From: Saprospiraceae bacterium
Lineage (GTDB): Bacteria > Bacteroidota > Bacteroidia > Chitinophagales > Saprospiraceae
Assembly (NCBI GenBank): GCA_022448995.1
Contig: JAKVCT010000006.1
Coordinates: 1-55,752, forward strand
Length of the DNA: 55,752 nucleotides
Direction: 5' to 3'
Shown here: piece by piece, positions 35,962 through 46,059 of the stretch
Position numbering within the stretch: position 1 is the first letter of the stretch
Layout of the letters: each line of letters opens with the position of its first letter
Notes under the pieces: generated by a model
Seen by the model: only the letters and a program-made list of their open reading frames with translations
Told to the model about the DNA's origin: nothing
Databases searched by the model: none
Position numbers and translations under genes: made by a program

Positions 35962-38586
35962 CTACTTACTAGTTTCTTTTTTATGAAAAGCTAGATCCTC
36001 GCCATTCTCTGCAACATCAATCCAGATCGTATCACCCGGAGTAAATTTGCCGGATAATAACTCTTTAGATAACTCGTTGACAAGCTCTTTTTGGAGTGCT
36101 CTTTTCATTGGGCGAGCACCATACTGAGGGTCGTAGCCTAAATCAGCTAGAAGATCAATAGCTGCTTCAGAAAGTTCCATTTGGAAACCCTGCTTGTTCA
36201 CACGTTTATGAATACCTTTCAACAACAAAATCAAGATTTTCTTAATCTCTTCTCTATTGAGTGGTGTAAACATAACTTGCTCATCAATCCGATTCAAAAA
36301 CTCAGGACGCATATGTCCTTTGAGTGCTTCTACTACTTCCAAGCGAGTAGTTTCAATTAAATCTTGACGTTTATCATCCTCTAGTTCGTCTAAACCTTCA
36401 AAATTATCATAAATCACATTTGCTCCCATATTGGTTGTCATAATGATAATCGTATTCTTAAAGCTAGCCACACGTCCCTTGTTATCAGTCAAACGTCCAT
36501 CATCTAATACCTGCAACAAGACATTGAATGTATCAGGGTGCGCTTTTTCAATCTCATCTAATAAGACAATAGAATATGGCTTTTGACGTACAGCATTAGT
36601 CAACTGTCCACCTTCTTCATACCCTACATAACCTGGAGGAGGCCCCACTAAGCGCGCTACGGCATGTTTCTCCATGTACTCACTCATATCAAATCGAGTG
36701 ATGGCACCTTTATCATTGAATAAGAAATCGGCTAAAACCTTAGCCAACTCTGTTTTACCTACACCCGTAGTTCCCATAAAGATGAACGAACCAATAGGTT
36801 TTTCAGAATCTTGCAAGCCTGCACGACTACGACGAACCGCATCAGAAACTGCACGAACTGCATCTTTTTGTCCAATCAAGCGTTTTCCAATTTCTTCTTC
36901 CATTTTAAGCAACTTTGCACGCTCACTTTCCATCATTTTGCTTACAGGGATTCCCGTCCAACGAGCTACTACATCTGCAATATCATTAGAATCTACTTCA
37001 CCATCAGTCAAACGTTTGTCTGGAGCTAATTTATCTAGCTCTTCTTCTGCGTTTGCTAGGATACGAGTCTGTTCTTTTATCTTCCCATATTCCAGTTCAG
37101 CTACTTTTGCATAATCACTATTTCTACGAGCCTCATCTGCTTCTACCTTATATTTCTCAATCAGAGCTTTACTACTCTGAATTACATTAATGAGTTCTTT
37201 CTCTTGGAACCAGTCAGCTTTGAGTGTTTCTAATTCTTCTTTACGGTTTGCAATTTGCTCAGAGATTGCATCTAGTTTTTTCTTATCATCGTCTCGTTTT
37301 ATCACCTCGCGTTCAATCTCTAATTGTCTAACTTTACGATCTAATTCGTCTAGTTTTTCAGGCATTGAGTTTAATTCTAATCTCAATTTAGCAGCCGCTT
37401 CATCCATCAGATCAATTGCCTTGTCAGGTAGAGAACGATCACTGACATATCGTTTGGAAAGCTCAGCAGCAGAGATCAAGGCACCATCTAGGATACGAAC
37501 TTGGTGGTGATTTTCATAACGATCTCTCAGCCCTCTTAGTATAGCCACTGTTTCTTCTAGGCTAGGTTCATCTACTTGTACTTTTTGGAAACGGCGTTCT
37601 AAGGCCTTATCTTTTTCAAAGTACTTGCGATACTCGTCAAGTGTAGTTGCACCAATAGTTCTCAACTCTCCACGAGCCAAAGCTGGTTTCAAGATATTGG
37701 CAGCATCCATAGAGCCACCACCACCACCAGCACCTACTAGGGTATGAATCTCATCAATAAACAGAATAACTTGGTCTGAAGTAGAAACTTCTTTGACCAC
37801 TGATTTTAGACGTTCCTCAAATTCTCCTTTGTACTTTGCACCTGCTACTAATGCAGCTAAATCTAGGGCAAAAACGGTCTGGTCTTTCAAATTGTCTGGA
37901 ACATCTTGGTCTACAATTCGCCAAGCCAAGCCCTCTACAATAGCCGTTTTACCTACACCAGATTCTCCAATCACGATTGGGTTGTTCTTTTTGCGACGAG
38001 ATAGAATATGTAGGATACGACGAATTTCTTCGTCTCTACCAATAATACGATCTAGTTTACCTGTACGAGCTCTTTCATTTAGGTTGACCGCAAATTTATT
38101 TAATGCATTGAATTCATTTTCTCCACTTTGAGAATTGACTGTTCTACCTTTGCGAAGTTCTTTGATTGCCTCTGCTAGTTCTTGAGAAGTTGCCCCCATA
38201 GTTCGTAATAAGCGTATTGTCTTATCTGATTCTATAGTGAACATTCCTGCTAACATCATATCTATAGAGACAAATTCATCTCCATAGTCTTTGGACAAAT
38301 CTTGTGCACCTTGCATAGCTTTGTTTGCCTCAGGAGACAAGTATTGTTTACCATCACCACCATATACCTTTGGATAAGCTTCAATAATTACCTCTAGCTT
38401 AGGTGTTAGAGAGGATAGGTTAATACTAACTTTGTTTAATAGGAATTTGGCTACACTCTCTTCTGTTTCGATGATCCCCTTCAAGATATGTGCAATTTGC
38501 ACATCTTGTTGGTTGTATTGACGCACAAATTCTTGTGCTTTTAGTACGGCTTCTCTAGCCTTTATCGTGAAATTATCAAATGTCAT
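35962..38586 (-). CDS. clpB: ATP-dependent chaperone ClpB
   Basis: ClpB is a hexameric AAA+ disaggregase that works with DnaK to rescue aggregated proteins. The N-domain (1-150) is followed by the first AAA module with Walker A GESGVGKT at 207-214 and Walker [11 protein letters not shown] long coiled-coil middle domain (about 400-530, [19 protein letters not shown]) separates it from the second AAA module with GTTGVGKT and [11 protein letters not shown]. The coiled-coil middle domain distinguishes it from ClpA. At 874 residues it is full length. I see no CIRCE element or sigma-32 site upstream. Confidence 0.98.
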   Translation of the reverse strand: MTFDNFTIKAREAVLKAQEFVRQYNQQDVQIAHILKGIIETEESVAKFLLNKVSINLSSLTPKLEVIIEAYPKVYGGDGKQYLSPEANKAMQGAQDLSKDYGDEFVSIDMMLAGMFTIESDKTIRLLRTMGATSQELAEAIKELRKGRTVNSQSGENEFNALNKFAVNLNERARTGKLDRIIGRDEEIRRILHILSRRKKNNPIVIGESGVGKTAIVEGLAWRIVDQDVPDNLKDQTVFALDLAALVAGAKYKGEFEERLKSVVKEVSTSDQVILFIDEIHTLVGAGGGGGSMDAANILKPALARGELRTIGATTLDEYRKYFEKDKALERRFQKVQVDEPSLEETVAILRGLRDRYENHHQVRILDGALISAAELSKRYVSDRSLPDKAIDLMDEAAAKLRLELNSMPEKLDELDRKVRQLEIEREVIKRDDDKKKLDAISEQIANRKEELETLKADWFQEKELINVIQSSKALIEKYKVEADEARRNSDYAKVAELEYGKIKEQTRILANAEEELDKLAPDKRLTDGEVDSNDIADVVARWTGIPVSKMMESERAKLLKMEEEIGKRLIGQKDAVRAVSDAVRRSRAGLQDSEKPIGSFIFMGTTGVGKTELAKVLADFLFNDKGAITRFDMSEYMEKHAVARLVGPPPGYVGYEEGGQLTNAVRQKPYSIVLLDEIEKAHPDTFNVLLQVLDDGRLTDNKGRVASFKNTIIIMTTNMGANVIYDNFEGLDELEDDKRQDLIETTRLEVVEALKGHMRPEFLNRIDEQVMFTPLNREEIKKILILLLKGIHKRVNKQGFQMELSEAAIDLLADLGYDPQYGARPMKRALQKELVNELSKELLSGKFTPGDTIWIDVAENGEDLAFHKKETSK

Positions 38587-38728
38587 TTTTTATATATTGT
38601 TTTTGGTTTATGGGGTACATATCTTGGTTATCAAAAGCTTATCCAAGCTATTTTGAGTAGGTAAAATAAGGCAAAATAGCGGTTTTGCAAAGGTTTTAGA
38701 TGTCATTTTGTCACAAAAAAATAAGGAA

Positions 38729-39196
38729 TTATGCCTTTATGGTCGCTTTCTTTAATTGTATGACTCCTGGCGTACATTCTCCTTGAGAGGTGCTACCTGT
38801 CCATTTGCCTTCTAGGCGAAAGAAAGAACGTTTGAATAAAAATTTGAGATCCATTTTTTTGATACACCATAGATAGCTGGGAGTGATTTTATAATCAACA
38901 ATTTTAATTTCTTGTAGGTGTATTTGATTCCCTTTTAGTTCTCCTTTCAAGGAAATCTTAGCATGTGACTTATCTACATATATATATGAGTGACCTTTGA
39001 TCTTATTCTGTGTATCTAGCTCTAGGTTTAGCTCAAAAGTATATTCTCTAGCCAAGCCTCCTTCTCCTTGAATAAGTTTGCCTTTCCATTTTCCCGGAAT
39101 ATGGTCGGGAGCAACTTTTTGGAGTAAATCTTCCTGCGCAAAACTCGTAAAGTTTAATAAACTAAGTAACAAAGAAAATAATATTGTACGTATCAT
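38729..39196 (-). CDS. Hypothetical secreted protein, 155 residues
   Basis: A signal peptide (MIRTILFSLLLSLLNFTSFAQ) predicts export, probably to the periplasm or surface. The mature part looks like a small beta-rich domain (IPGKWKGKLIQGEGGLAREYTFELNLELDTQNKIKG type), similar in style to lipocalin-like or starch-binding-like Bacteroidota proteins, but I cannot name a family. It ends with no sorting tail. It lies upstream of clpB on the same strand, 142 bases before its start. Confidence 0.6.
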   Translation of the reverse strand: MIRTILFSLLLSLLNFTSFAQEDLLQKVAPDHIPGKWKGKLIQGEGGLAREYTFELNLELDTQNKIKGHSYIYVDKSHAKISLKGELKGNQIHLQEIKIVDYKITPSYLWCIKKMDLKFLFKRSFFRLEGKWTGSTSQGECTPGVIQLKKATIKA

Positions 39197-39844
39197 TGAT
39201 AAGGGATTTAATATTTGTTAAGAAGAGCTCCATGGTTTCTTTAGGTTTAGGCCTATATGTACGTAGCCGTTACCTGAATAATTTGAGTTCTTTATAATAA
39301 GCTATTTTAATCAAACTTGTATCGTAAGTAGTTAACGAAATTAAACTATATCTAAAATTAATCGACTATTTTGTATCTAACTTTGTTAAAAATTCTCTGA
39401 GATTGCTTGCTCTAGTGGAGCCAAGGAGAAGGCAATTAGCTAGGGTGGCAGCAGAGCTTGCCACTAGGTGACTTCGCCTCTGAACGCTTCGTGGGCTATA
39501 CCTGTGGTTAACGTTGTTGAGCCTTTTGGGGGTTTCGCTTTATTAGCTCCTAATAATATTCTGTAATGTTTATACAATTTCCTTACCTGCTTACTTACGA
39601 ATTGAAAATTAACATTTATGGTATAAGTCACCTTTATTAACTGATTTTTAAGTATATTAAGTCTATGTTAGCGTATAAGTGATTGATAGCTAGTAGTATA
39701 ATATGGTTTTAGTCCTATTGTAGAAGTATAATTGTCTTTAATTGAGCCCCTACATTGAACCTAATTCTTAACCAATTTTATCTTGAAAGGCTCAGTTAGC
39801 CTAAACTTTTATGGATTATCGAAGAACATAAGTAGAAATAAAAT
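39197..39844. other. Long intergenic region holding a repeat element
   Basis: This 648-bp divergent gap contains a repeat element (39337-39567) that combines a 38-bp block found again at 54690-54727 with the core of family A. No RNA gene or coding frame is supported. The promoter of the LRR protein gene should lie in the last 250 bases. Confidence 0.55.
39337..39567. repeat. Repeat element A/E (about 231 bp)
   Basis: The first 38 bases (from GAAATTAAACTATATC to CGACTATTTTGT) are exactly repeated, inverted, at 54690-54727. The centre has the family A hairpin block (TTGCTCTAGTGGAGCCAA, GGTGGCAGCAGAGCTTGCCA) and the end is AATATTCTGTAAT, shared with 54630-54642. Confidence 0.65.
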
Positions 39845-41830
39845 ATGGAACAACATAAGGCACATTACATAAGTTTGAGTAAGTATCTAAAATCTATGCG
39901 ATTGAATTTGCTTACTTTGCCAATCACAAGTTATCAGAGTTGGTCAAAAGTTCGTCGCATACCACCAGAGATAGGAGATGTAGAACATTTACATTCTATA
40001 AATATTGCAGGACATCGATATTTACAGGATTTAGGAGAAGGTATTGTGAACTTAAAGAAATTGACTAAACTCTATATTACGAACACCCCTGAGCTTAAGA
40101 TTACAGCTACCATAGGAGAGTTGACTAACTTGAATTACTTGATTATTGAAAATGTAAATACCCGTGATCTACCTAAGGATTGGAGTTTTTTATCCAAATT
40201 AACAAAGCTTCGTGAGCTTCGGCTGAGTTTTAATAATCATGTAGATAAGGATTCCAATTTATTAGAAGTGATAGGGAAGTTGAGGAATTTGGAAGGGTTG
40301 TATTTAAATGCTTGTAATATCCATGAAGTGGATACATTCCTAAATCCCTTAAAGAAATTAGTTCGTTTGGATCTATCTGAGAATCCTATAAAGACGATTG
40401 CTAAAGATCTAAGTTTGCCTGAATTGTATTGGTTGGATCTATCTTGTGCCAATTTGTATCAAGCGAGTGCTATTATGAAATGGTTTCCTAAATTATATCA
40501 TCTTCAGCTACACCCGAATATTTTACTTAGAGAAAGAAAACAGTTGTACACGATTAGGATGGATAAACTAGTGATAGATCTTGGATCAAAAGTTAATTTG
40601 AAAGATTATCCAAAGGCTCAAATACATTTGAATACAATCAATCAAGTACGTAATGCTGAGTTGATTGAGGAGGATGCCGAAATTTTGTGGAAAATCTTGG
40701 CTAAAGTAACCGTTGATTTGACTCAAGTTAGTGTAGCTGAGTTGTTAGTAATTCTAAATAGCTCTATGCATAATTATCATATTTATGTGTTGGACGAATT
40801 AAGTAAACGGTATGAAGAACTTCTAAAAAAAGATCCAATTAATCAAAAAAGTCAGATACTATTAGCAGGGAAACTAAAAGAAAAACGAAGATTGGGGCAA
40901 AAGTTGAAGGACTATGGTGCTAAGATACGTCGTAAGTTAACAGATGAGGTTACTCATATTGTATTGGGAGCAAAATCTAGGTTAACTTACAGTAACTGTA
41001 AAGATAAAGTCCTAGTTACAGAACGGTTGTTGGTAAATTATTTTAATACATTAGATAAACCATACTTGATTGAAAGTTCTGTGCAGGAACAGAAGGGGAT
41101 GCTGAAACAGATTGAAGCACTCTTATGGAACAGGGATAAGGACAATATTAACTTGGGGTTTGAGTTGATTCGAGGAGGTGGTTTTGTAGATGGTTTATTG
41201 ACTACAATGTTCTTGATTTATAAAGATCGTAAAAGCTTTGATGAAAAATTTAGACAGGAAGCTCTACGTTATATCAGACAGTATGCCAAAGTAGATTTGA
41301 TAAATTTGATTCAAAAGCGTTATCGTCTCATTGCGTATGATGGATATTTGAAAGAAAAAACAATTCGAACTAATCTAGGTGTGTATGAGGAATATCCAGA
41401 GATTGATATTCAAAAAATTATACGTTATAATCAGACCCGTTATGGTCGTGGTTGGTCTTATGTATTACTCAATAGATCTGAAAAAGAGATTATAGAATAC
41501 GTAGAGACTTATTTGCTGAAAAAAGGTACGTTGGATTTAAAAAAAGGAGATCTTGAAGTTTTCCCATCTGTTTTGTTACATTTCAAGAATCAGGTACAAA
41601 CCTTAATTCTTACACATAATCCTTTATGTCGTCGCCCTATTCCTTTATTGAATCAGTTTACGATACTGGAGGAGCTATACATTCAACCTTATTATGGGGA
41701 GTATGGTAATTTCCCGATGCATCTCCTAGAGATTAAGAGCCTAAAAAAGATTTATGTCAATCGTTATAATCGGAATATACCTAGTCGAGAGCAGCAGCGA
41801 GAGGCAGGTGTACAAATTATCAGAAAATAG
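39845..41830 (+). CDS. Leucine-rich repeat protein with an internal BRCT-like segment
   Basis: This 661-residue protein begins with leucine-rich repeats (about 45-225: LTKLYITNTPELK, LRELRLSFNNHVD, LVRLDLSENPIK). A second small LRR block is at the C-terminus (about 585-645: VQTLILTHNPL, LEELYIQPYYG). Between them, 335-405 reads like a BRCT domain: GQKLKDYGAKIRRKLTDEVTHIVLG, then VLVTERLLVNYF, matching the fold's GA...S..VTHLV...ITE.WL pattern. BRCT domains usually bind phosphopeptides or DNA ends. No signal peptide is seen, so it is probably cytoplasmic. Function unknown; an LRR-BRCT mix is unusual. Confidence 0.7.
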   Translation: MEQHKAHYISLSKYLKSMRLNLLTLPITSYQSWSKVRRIPPEIGDVEHLHSINIAGHRYLQDLGEGIVNLKKLTKLYITNTPELKITATIGELTNLNYLIIENVNTRDLPKDWSFLSKLTKLRELRLSFNNHVDKDSNLLEVIGKLRNLEGLYLNACNIHEVDTFLNPLKKLVRLDLSENPIKTIAKDLSLPELYWLDLSCANLYQASAIMKWFPKLYHLQLHPNILLRERKQLYTIRMDKLVIDLGSKVNLKDYPKAQIHLNTINQVRNAELIEEDAEILWKILAKVTVDLTQVSVAELLVILNSSMHNYHIYVLDELSKRYEELLKKDPINQKSQILLAGKLKEKRRLGQKLKDYGAKIRRKLTDEVTHIVLGAKSRLTYSNCKDKVLVTERLLVNYFNTLDKPYLIESSVQEQKGMLKQIEALLWNRDKDNINLGFELIRGGGFVDGLLTTMFLIYKDRKSFDEKFRQEALRYIRQYAKVDLINLIQKRYRLIAYDGYLKEKTIRTNLGVYEEYPEIDIQKIIRYNQTRYGRGWSYVLLNRSEKEIIEYVETYLLKKGTLDLKKGDLEVFPSVLLHFKNQVQTLILTHNPLCRRPIPLLNQFTILEELYIQPYYGEYGNFPMHLLEIKSLKKIYVNRYNRNIPSREQQREAGVQIIRK

Positions 41831-41843
41831 TTGCTGTTTTATA

Positions 41844-41880
41844 TAAGACCTTTGAGGTTTCTACAACCTCAAAGGTCTTA
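41844..41880. terminator. Bidirectional terminator between convergent genes (AACCTCAAAGGT palindrome)
   Basis: TAAGACCTTTGAGGTT pairs perfectly with AACCTCAAAGGTCTTA around the loop TCTAC, 16 bp. It lies between the LRR gene stop (41830) and the thiolase stop (41887). The design resembles the stems at 9540 and 27069. Confidence 0.85.
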
Positions 41881-41886
41881 ATAGTA

Positions 41887-43059
41887 CTAGCTTAACAGCT
41901 CGTAAATACCAGCAATACCTTGTCCACCACCTACACATGCAGTCACCATACCATACTTCTGATTGCGACGACGCATCTCATGGAATAACTGGATACTCAA
42001 TTTAGCGCCAGTACAACCTAGTGGGTGACCCAAAGCGATAGCACCACCATTAGGGTTCACGATATCAGGATTTAGACCAGCCTCTTGAATTACAGCCAAA
42101 GCCTGCGCAGCAAAAGCCTCATTCAATTCGATTTGGTCAATATCATTTAGTTGTAATCCTGCACGGCTCAATGCCTTAGGAATAGCCGCACAAGGACCAA
42201 TACCCATAGTAATAGGTTCCACACCTGCTACAGAACAAGAAACCATACGTGCAATCGGTTCAAGATTATATTCTTTCACCATTTTTTCGCTCATTACCAA
42301 TACAAAAGCAGCTCCATCAGACATTTGAGAAGAGTTACCCGCAGTTACAGAACCCTTAGCAGCAAATACAGGACGTAGACCACCTAAGATTTCAGCAGTA
42401 GTACCCACACGTACACCTTCATCTGTATCTACTACCCAACTATTCTCTTTACGCTGACCATTTTCAACATAAACTTGATCTACTTTTACAGGAACGATTT
42501 GATCCTTGAAGTAACCACTCTGAATTGCATGAGCCGCTTTAGCATGAGATTTTGCAGAAAACTCATCTTGTGCTAATCTAGAGATACCATATTTGTTAGC
42601 CACAGCTTCTGCCGTCAATCCCATACCCACGATATAATCAGGAGTAGTAGAGGCTACAGCATAACTTGGTGCTAATTTATAACCAGTCATAGGGATCATA
42701 CTCATGGTCTCAGTACCACCAGCAATATAACAATCACCCATACCAGCTTTGATTTTTGCTACTGCAATAGAAATAGTTTCTAGACCAGAGGCACAATAAC
42801 GATTGACTGTAACACCAGGAACAGGTTTACCTAGAGCACGCAAAGAAATTTGACGGCCAATCTGTAAACCTTGCTCACCCTCAGGATTAGCACATCCTAC
42901 GATTACGTCATCTACACGATGAGGATCGAAAGAAGGGAATTGAGCAACCAAATGTTTTACTACCTCTACTGCTAAATCATCAGAACGGAAAAAGCGGAAT
43001 CCACCTTTTTTTGCACGACCTACTGCCGAACGATAACCGCCTACAATATATGCTTCCAT
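41887..43059 (-). CDS. fadA: Acetyl-CoA C-acyltransferase (thiolase)
   Basis: Thiolase performs the last step of beta-oxidation, cleaving 3-ketoacyl-CoA with CoA to acetyl-CoA. The acyl-accepting C89 is in NRYCASGLE, the GHPLGCTGAK motif carries the catalytic histidine, and CVGGGQGIAG near the end carries the second cysteine. At 390 residues it is full length. It lies 268 bases downstream of the HAD/ECH fusion gene on the same strand. A shared 22-bp motif begins 38 bases before its start codon, so it probably has its own promoter and common regulation. Confidence 0.96.
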   Translation of the reverse strand: MEAYIVGGYRSAVGRAKKGGFRFFRSDDLAVEVVKHLVAQFPSFDPHRVDDVIVGCANPEGEQGLQIGRQISLRALGKPVPGVTVNRYCASGLETISIAVAKIKAGMGDCYIAGGTETMSMIPMTGYKLAPSYAVASTTPDYIVGMGLTAEAVANKYGISRLAQDEFSAKSHAKAAHAIQSGYFKDQIVPVKVDQVYVENGQRKENSWVVDTDEGVRVGTTAEILGGLRPVFAAKGSVTAGNSSQMSDGAAFVLVMSEKMVKEYNLEPIARMVSCSVAGVEPITMGIGPCAAIPKALSRAGLQLNDIDQIELNEAFAAQALAVIQEAGLNPDIVNPNGGAIALGHPLGCTGAKLSIQLFHEMRRRNQKYGMVTACVGGGQGIAGIYELLS

Positions 43060-43097
43060 AATTATTGTTTAACTTTTATTTTTATATATATTTTTAA

Positions 43098-43119
43098 TAG
43101 TTCGTTGATTTTTTAATTT
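43098..43119. promoter_or_regulatory. Candidate regulatory motif upstream of thiolase
   Basis: TAGTTCGTTGATTTTTTAAT plus TT matches the motif upstream of the HAD/ECH gene (45801) in 20 of 22 positions, at the same distance from the start codon (38 versus 37 bases). A reverse-oriented relative, CTACGAACTAATAT, lies near 43177. Possible operator of the nearby TetR-type regulator. Confidence 0.4.
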
Positions 43120-43327
43120 TTATTCAAAAATTGAAAAAGTATTTTGCCTTACTAATTATCAATTAGTTGCGGAAAACTACGAACTAATATTTTATACCAT
43201 AGGATTAAAATCCCAGGCTGAATCAATTCGGATTTTATGTTAAGTGGGAGATAAGAATTAAATAAATTTCTCTATTTGCAACGGGATATTTCAATGCCCC
43301 GCAATAAAACTCCCCACACAAAATCTC

Positions 43328-45763
43328 TTAGTTACGCAAAGGCTTGTTGGTTTGTAACATGTGTGCAATACGCTCTAGTGTTTTTTGCTCACCACACAAG
43401 CTCAAGAATGCTTCACGCTCGATGTCTAATAAGTACTGCTCAGAAACCTTTTGAGGAGCAGTCAAATCACCACCACACAATACATAAGCTACTTTTTTAG
43501 CAATCTTAACATCATGATCAGAAGCAAAACCACCTAAACGGAAGCTTTCAGCAGCTACATACAATGCACCCAAACCAGAACGACCCAATACATAGATATC
43601 ATTCTTAGGAGCAGGTTGGCTATAGTTGTCTGCCAATTCTAATACCGCTTTTTTAGCCTCTCCGATATTACGACGAACATTCACAGATACACGGTCAACA
43701 CCTTCACGTAAGAAACCAATCTTGAATGCTTCAGCAGCAGAAGTTGCTAAACCATTACCTGGAGTTGGATTAACGATAGCTGCAAAACGATCAATCAAGT
43801 GAGGTACTTTTACACCATCTTTGTGGAATGCCTCAGAAGCGCGTAATGCAAACTCCTTAGTTCCACCACCACCTGGGATCAAACCTACACCAGCTTCTAC
43901 CAAACCTACATAAGATTCAGCCGCAGCAACTACACAGTCAGAATGCATAGAAAGTTCACAACCTCCACCAAATACATAACCTTGAGTAGCTACTACTACT
44001 GGGATAGAAGAGTAACGTGCACGCATCGTTGTATTTTGGAACATACGCACTGCATATTCTAACTCAGTATAATCACCTTCTTCAGCAGCTTCATAAGCCA
44101 AACCAGCAATTGCCATTAAGTTAGCACCCACAGAGAAGTTCACAGAATTGTTACCAATCACTAAACCTTTCCAATCACCCTCTTCAGCAATTTTGATAGC
44201 CTCATTAAGACCCATTAATACATCAGCTCCCAAAGTGTTCATCTTAGAACGGAACTCAAAGCATAATACGCCATCTCCAATATCATGTAACTGAGAACCT
44301 GCATTCTCCCATACTACAGAAGTTTGACGGATATTGTCTAAAACGATGAATTCTTCCATACCAGGAACCGCTTTGTAAGACTTGCTAGCGATATCATAGT
44401 ACATCGTTACACCATTCTCAACTTTGTAGAAACTAGTATGTCCAGCATCTACCATTTCTTGAACCCAAGCACCCAATTCTAAACCAGCTGCTTTAGCTTG
44501 TGCCAATCCTTCAGCAACACCAACCATATCCCAGTATTGGAATGGTCCTACATCCCATGCAAAACCAGCACGTAATGCATCATCAATACTATATACATCG
44601 TCTGCAATCTCAGGAATACGATTAGATACATAAGCAAATAATCCTAATAGAGATTCGCGGATCAATTGAGCTCCAGCATCATCATAACGATAAGCGCCAT
44701 CTTTTTGGCTAAAGAAGGTACGGATCTTGCCTTTTAGATCTTCAGATTGCTTAGCAGCATCCAATGAAGGGAAAGAAGGTCTTTGTGCAGGTGCATACTC
44801 TAGTGTTTGTAGATTCAATGCATATTTTACACGCTTACCATTTTCATCTTTACCTCTGTAGTAGAATCCTTTCTTAGTTTTGTTTCCTAAGAATTTGTTT
44901 TCTAATAAGAATGATAAGTACTTAGGCATGGTGAATGCACCAGCTTGCTCATCATCAGGGCAGTTATTAACGATACCTTTGATTACTTTCTCCGCAGTAT
45001 CCAAACCTACTAAATCACCTAAAGCAAAAGTACCTGTACGTGGACGTCCGATAGCTGAACCTGTCAAGCGGTCAACAGCTTCGATAGACAAGCCCATTTG
45101 TTCTGTCAATTGGAAGATTTTAGCCATTGCATATACACCAACACGGTTAGCGATAAATGCAGGCGTATCTTTACATAGTACAGGACGCTTACCTAAATAA
45201 ACATCACCGTAGTGCATGAAGAAATCAATTACAGACTGATCCGTTTTAGGACCAGGGATGATTTCTAACAAACGAAGGATACGTGGGGGATTGAAGAAGT
45301 GTGTTCCACAGAAGTTCTTCTGGAAATCTTCACTACGTCCTTCAGACATTAGGTTGATAGGAATACCAGAAGTATTAGAAGTTACTAATGAACCTGGTTT
45401 TCTATATTTATCTACTTTTTCAAAAATTTGTTGTTTGATGTCCAAACGCTCAATAACTACCTCGATAATCCAATCACAATCTGAGATCTTTTCGAAATCA
45501 TCCGTGAAGTTACCTGTAGTAATTTTAGAAGCTGTTTTGGTATCATAAAAAGCACAAACTGGCTTTCTATTTTTGATAGCTGCTTTCAATGCCGCATTTA
45601 CGATGCGATTGCGTGCAGCTGGATTGTCTTTTTCGTTTTCTTTTAGATCAAAGGGTACAATGTCTAGTAAAAGTACTTCCAATCCGATATTGGTCAAATG
45701 TGCTGCGATTCCGCTACCCATTACACCCGAACCTAGTACCGCTACTTTTTTAATTCTTCTCAT
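43328..45763 (-). CDS. fadN: 3-hydroxyacyl-CoA dehydrogenase / enoyl-CoA hydratase fusion (FadN type)
   Basis: One polypeptide performs two middle steps of beta-oxidation. The N-terminal dehydrogenase has the NAD motif VAVLGSGVMGSGIAAHL, then the HFFNPP segment. The C-terminal enoyl-CoA hydratase/crotonase-like part has SVNFSVGANLM and GLVEAGVGLIPGGGG. This order (dehydrogenase first, hydratase last) is the reverse of E. coli FadB and matches the FadN type known from Bacillus. 811 residues. It lies upstream of the thiolase gene. A strong 22-bp inverted repeat precedes it at 45801-45852. Confidence 0.95.
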   Translation of the reverse strand: MRRIKKVAVLGSGVMGSGIAAHLTNIGLEVLLLDIVPFDLKENEKDNPAARNRIVNAALKAAIKNRKPVCAFYDTKTASKITTGNFTDDFEKISDCDWIIEVVIERLDIKQQIFEKVDKYRKPGSLVTSNTSGIPINLMSEGRSEDFQKNFCGTHFFNPPRILRLLEIIPGPKTDQSVIDFFMHYGDVYLGKRPVLCKDTPAFIANRVGVYAMAKIFQLTEQMGLSIEAVDRLTGSAIGRPRTGTFALGDLVGLDTAEKVIKGIVNNCPDDEQAGAFTMPKYLSFLLENKFLGNKTKKGFYYRGKDENGKRVKYALNLQTLEYAPAQRPSFPSLDAAKQSEDLKGKIRTFFSQKDGAYRYDDAGAQLIRESLLGLFAYVSNRIPEIADDVYSIDDALRAGFAWDVGPFQYWDMVGVAEGLAQAKAAGLELGAWVQEMVDAGHTSFYKVENGVTMYYDIASKSYKAVPGMEEFIVLDNIRQTSVVWENAGSQLHDIGDGVLCFEFRSKMNTLGADVLMGLNEAIKIAEEGDWKGLVIGNNSVNFSVGANLMAIAGLAYEAAEEGDYTELEYAVRMFQNTTMRARYSSIPVVVATQGYVFGGGCELSMHSDCVVAAAESYVGLVEAGVGLIPGGGGTKEFALRASEAFHKDGVKVPHLIDRFAAIVNPTPGNGLATSAAEAFKIGFLREGVDRVSVNVRRNIGEAKKAVLELADNYSQPAPKNDIYVLGRSGLGALYVAAESFRLGGFASDHDVKIAKKVAYVLCGGDLTAPQKVSEQYLLDIEREAFLSLCGEQKTLERIAHMLQTNKPLRN

Positions 45764-45800
45764 CCGTAGGAGTTGATTTATCAGTTTTAAAATGATTTCT

Positions 45801-45852
45801 TAGTTCGTAGGTTTTTTAATTTTTATAGGGAAATTAAAAAATCAAGGAACTA
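45801..45852. promoter_or_regulatory. Inverted repeat upstream of the HAD/ECH gene, candidate operator
   Basis: TAGTTCGTAGGTTTTTTAAT plus TT (45801-45822) and its near-complement (45831-45852) pair in 19 of 22 positions around an 8-base centre. The motif is shared with the thiolase upstream region. Confidence 0.5.
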
Positions 45853-46059
45853 TTGATGATTATATGTAGAACTTTTTCTTAGTATAGTCTGTCAATTTTT
45901 GATTAAAAACATAGACTATAATTATGTATTATTTGGTGATAATAAGGGGAACAATAAACTAGATGAATATTGGTGTATTGAAACCCAAACAAAAATAAAA
46001 AACTTATGCTAATGCCCAAGTGCAGTATTTTATTTTTTTAATCACAATAATGTAATTTT

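Noticed and set aside
36674..38131. Several long open frames opposite clpB
   Set aside because: They are Ser/Arg-rich antisense shadows of a strongly conserved gene and have no independent support.
39400..39560. tRNA-like or small RNA gene from the hairpin-rich block
   Set aside because: The stems do not form a cloverleaf and no T-loop GTTCRA is present in the right place. The block recurs elsewhere as repeat family A.
44880..45776. Plus-strand frames opposite the HAD/ECH gene
   Set aside because: They are antisense shadows of the conserved coding region.
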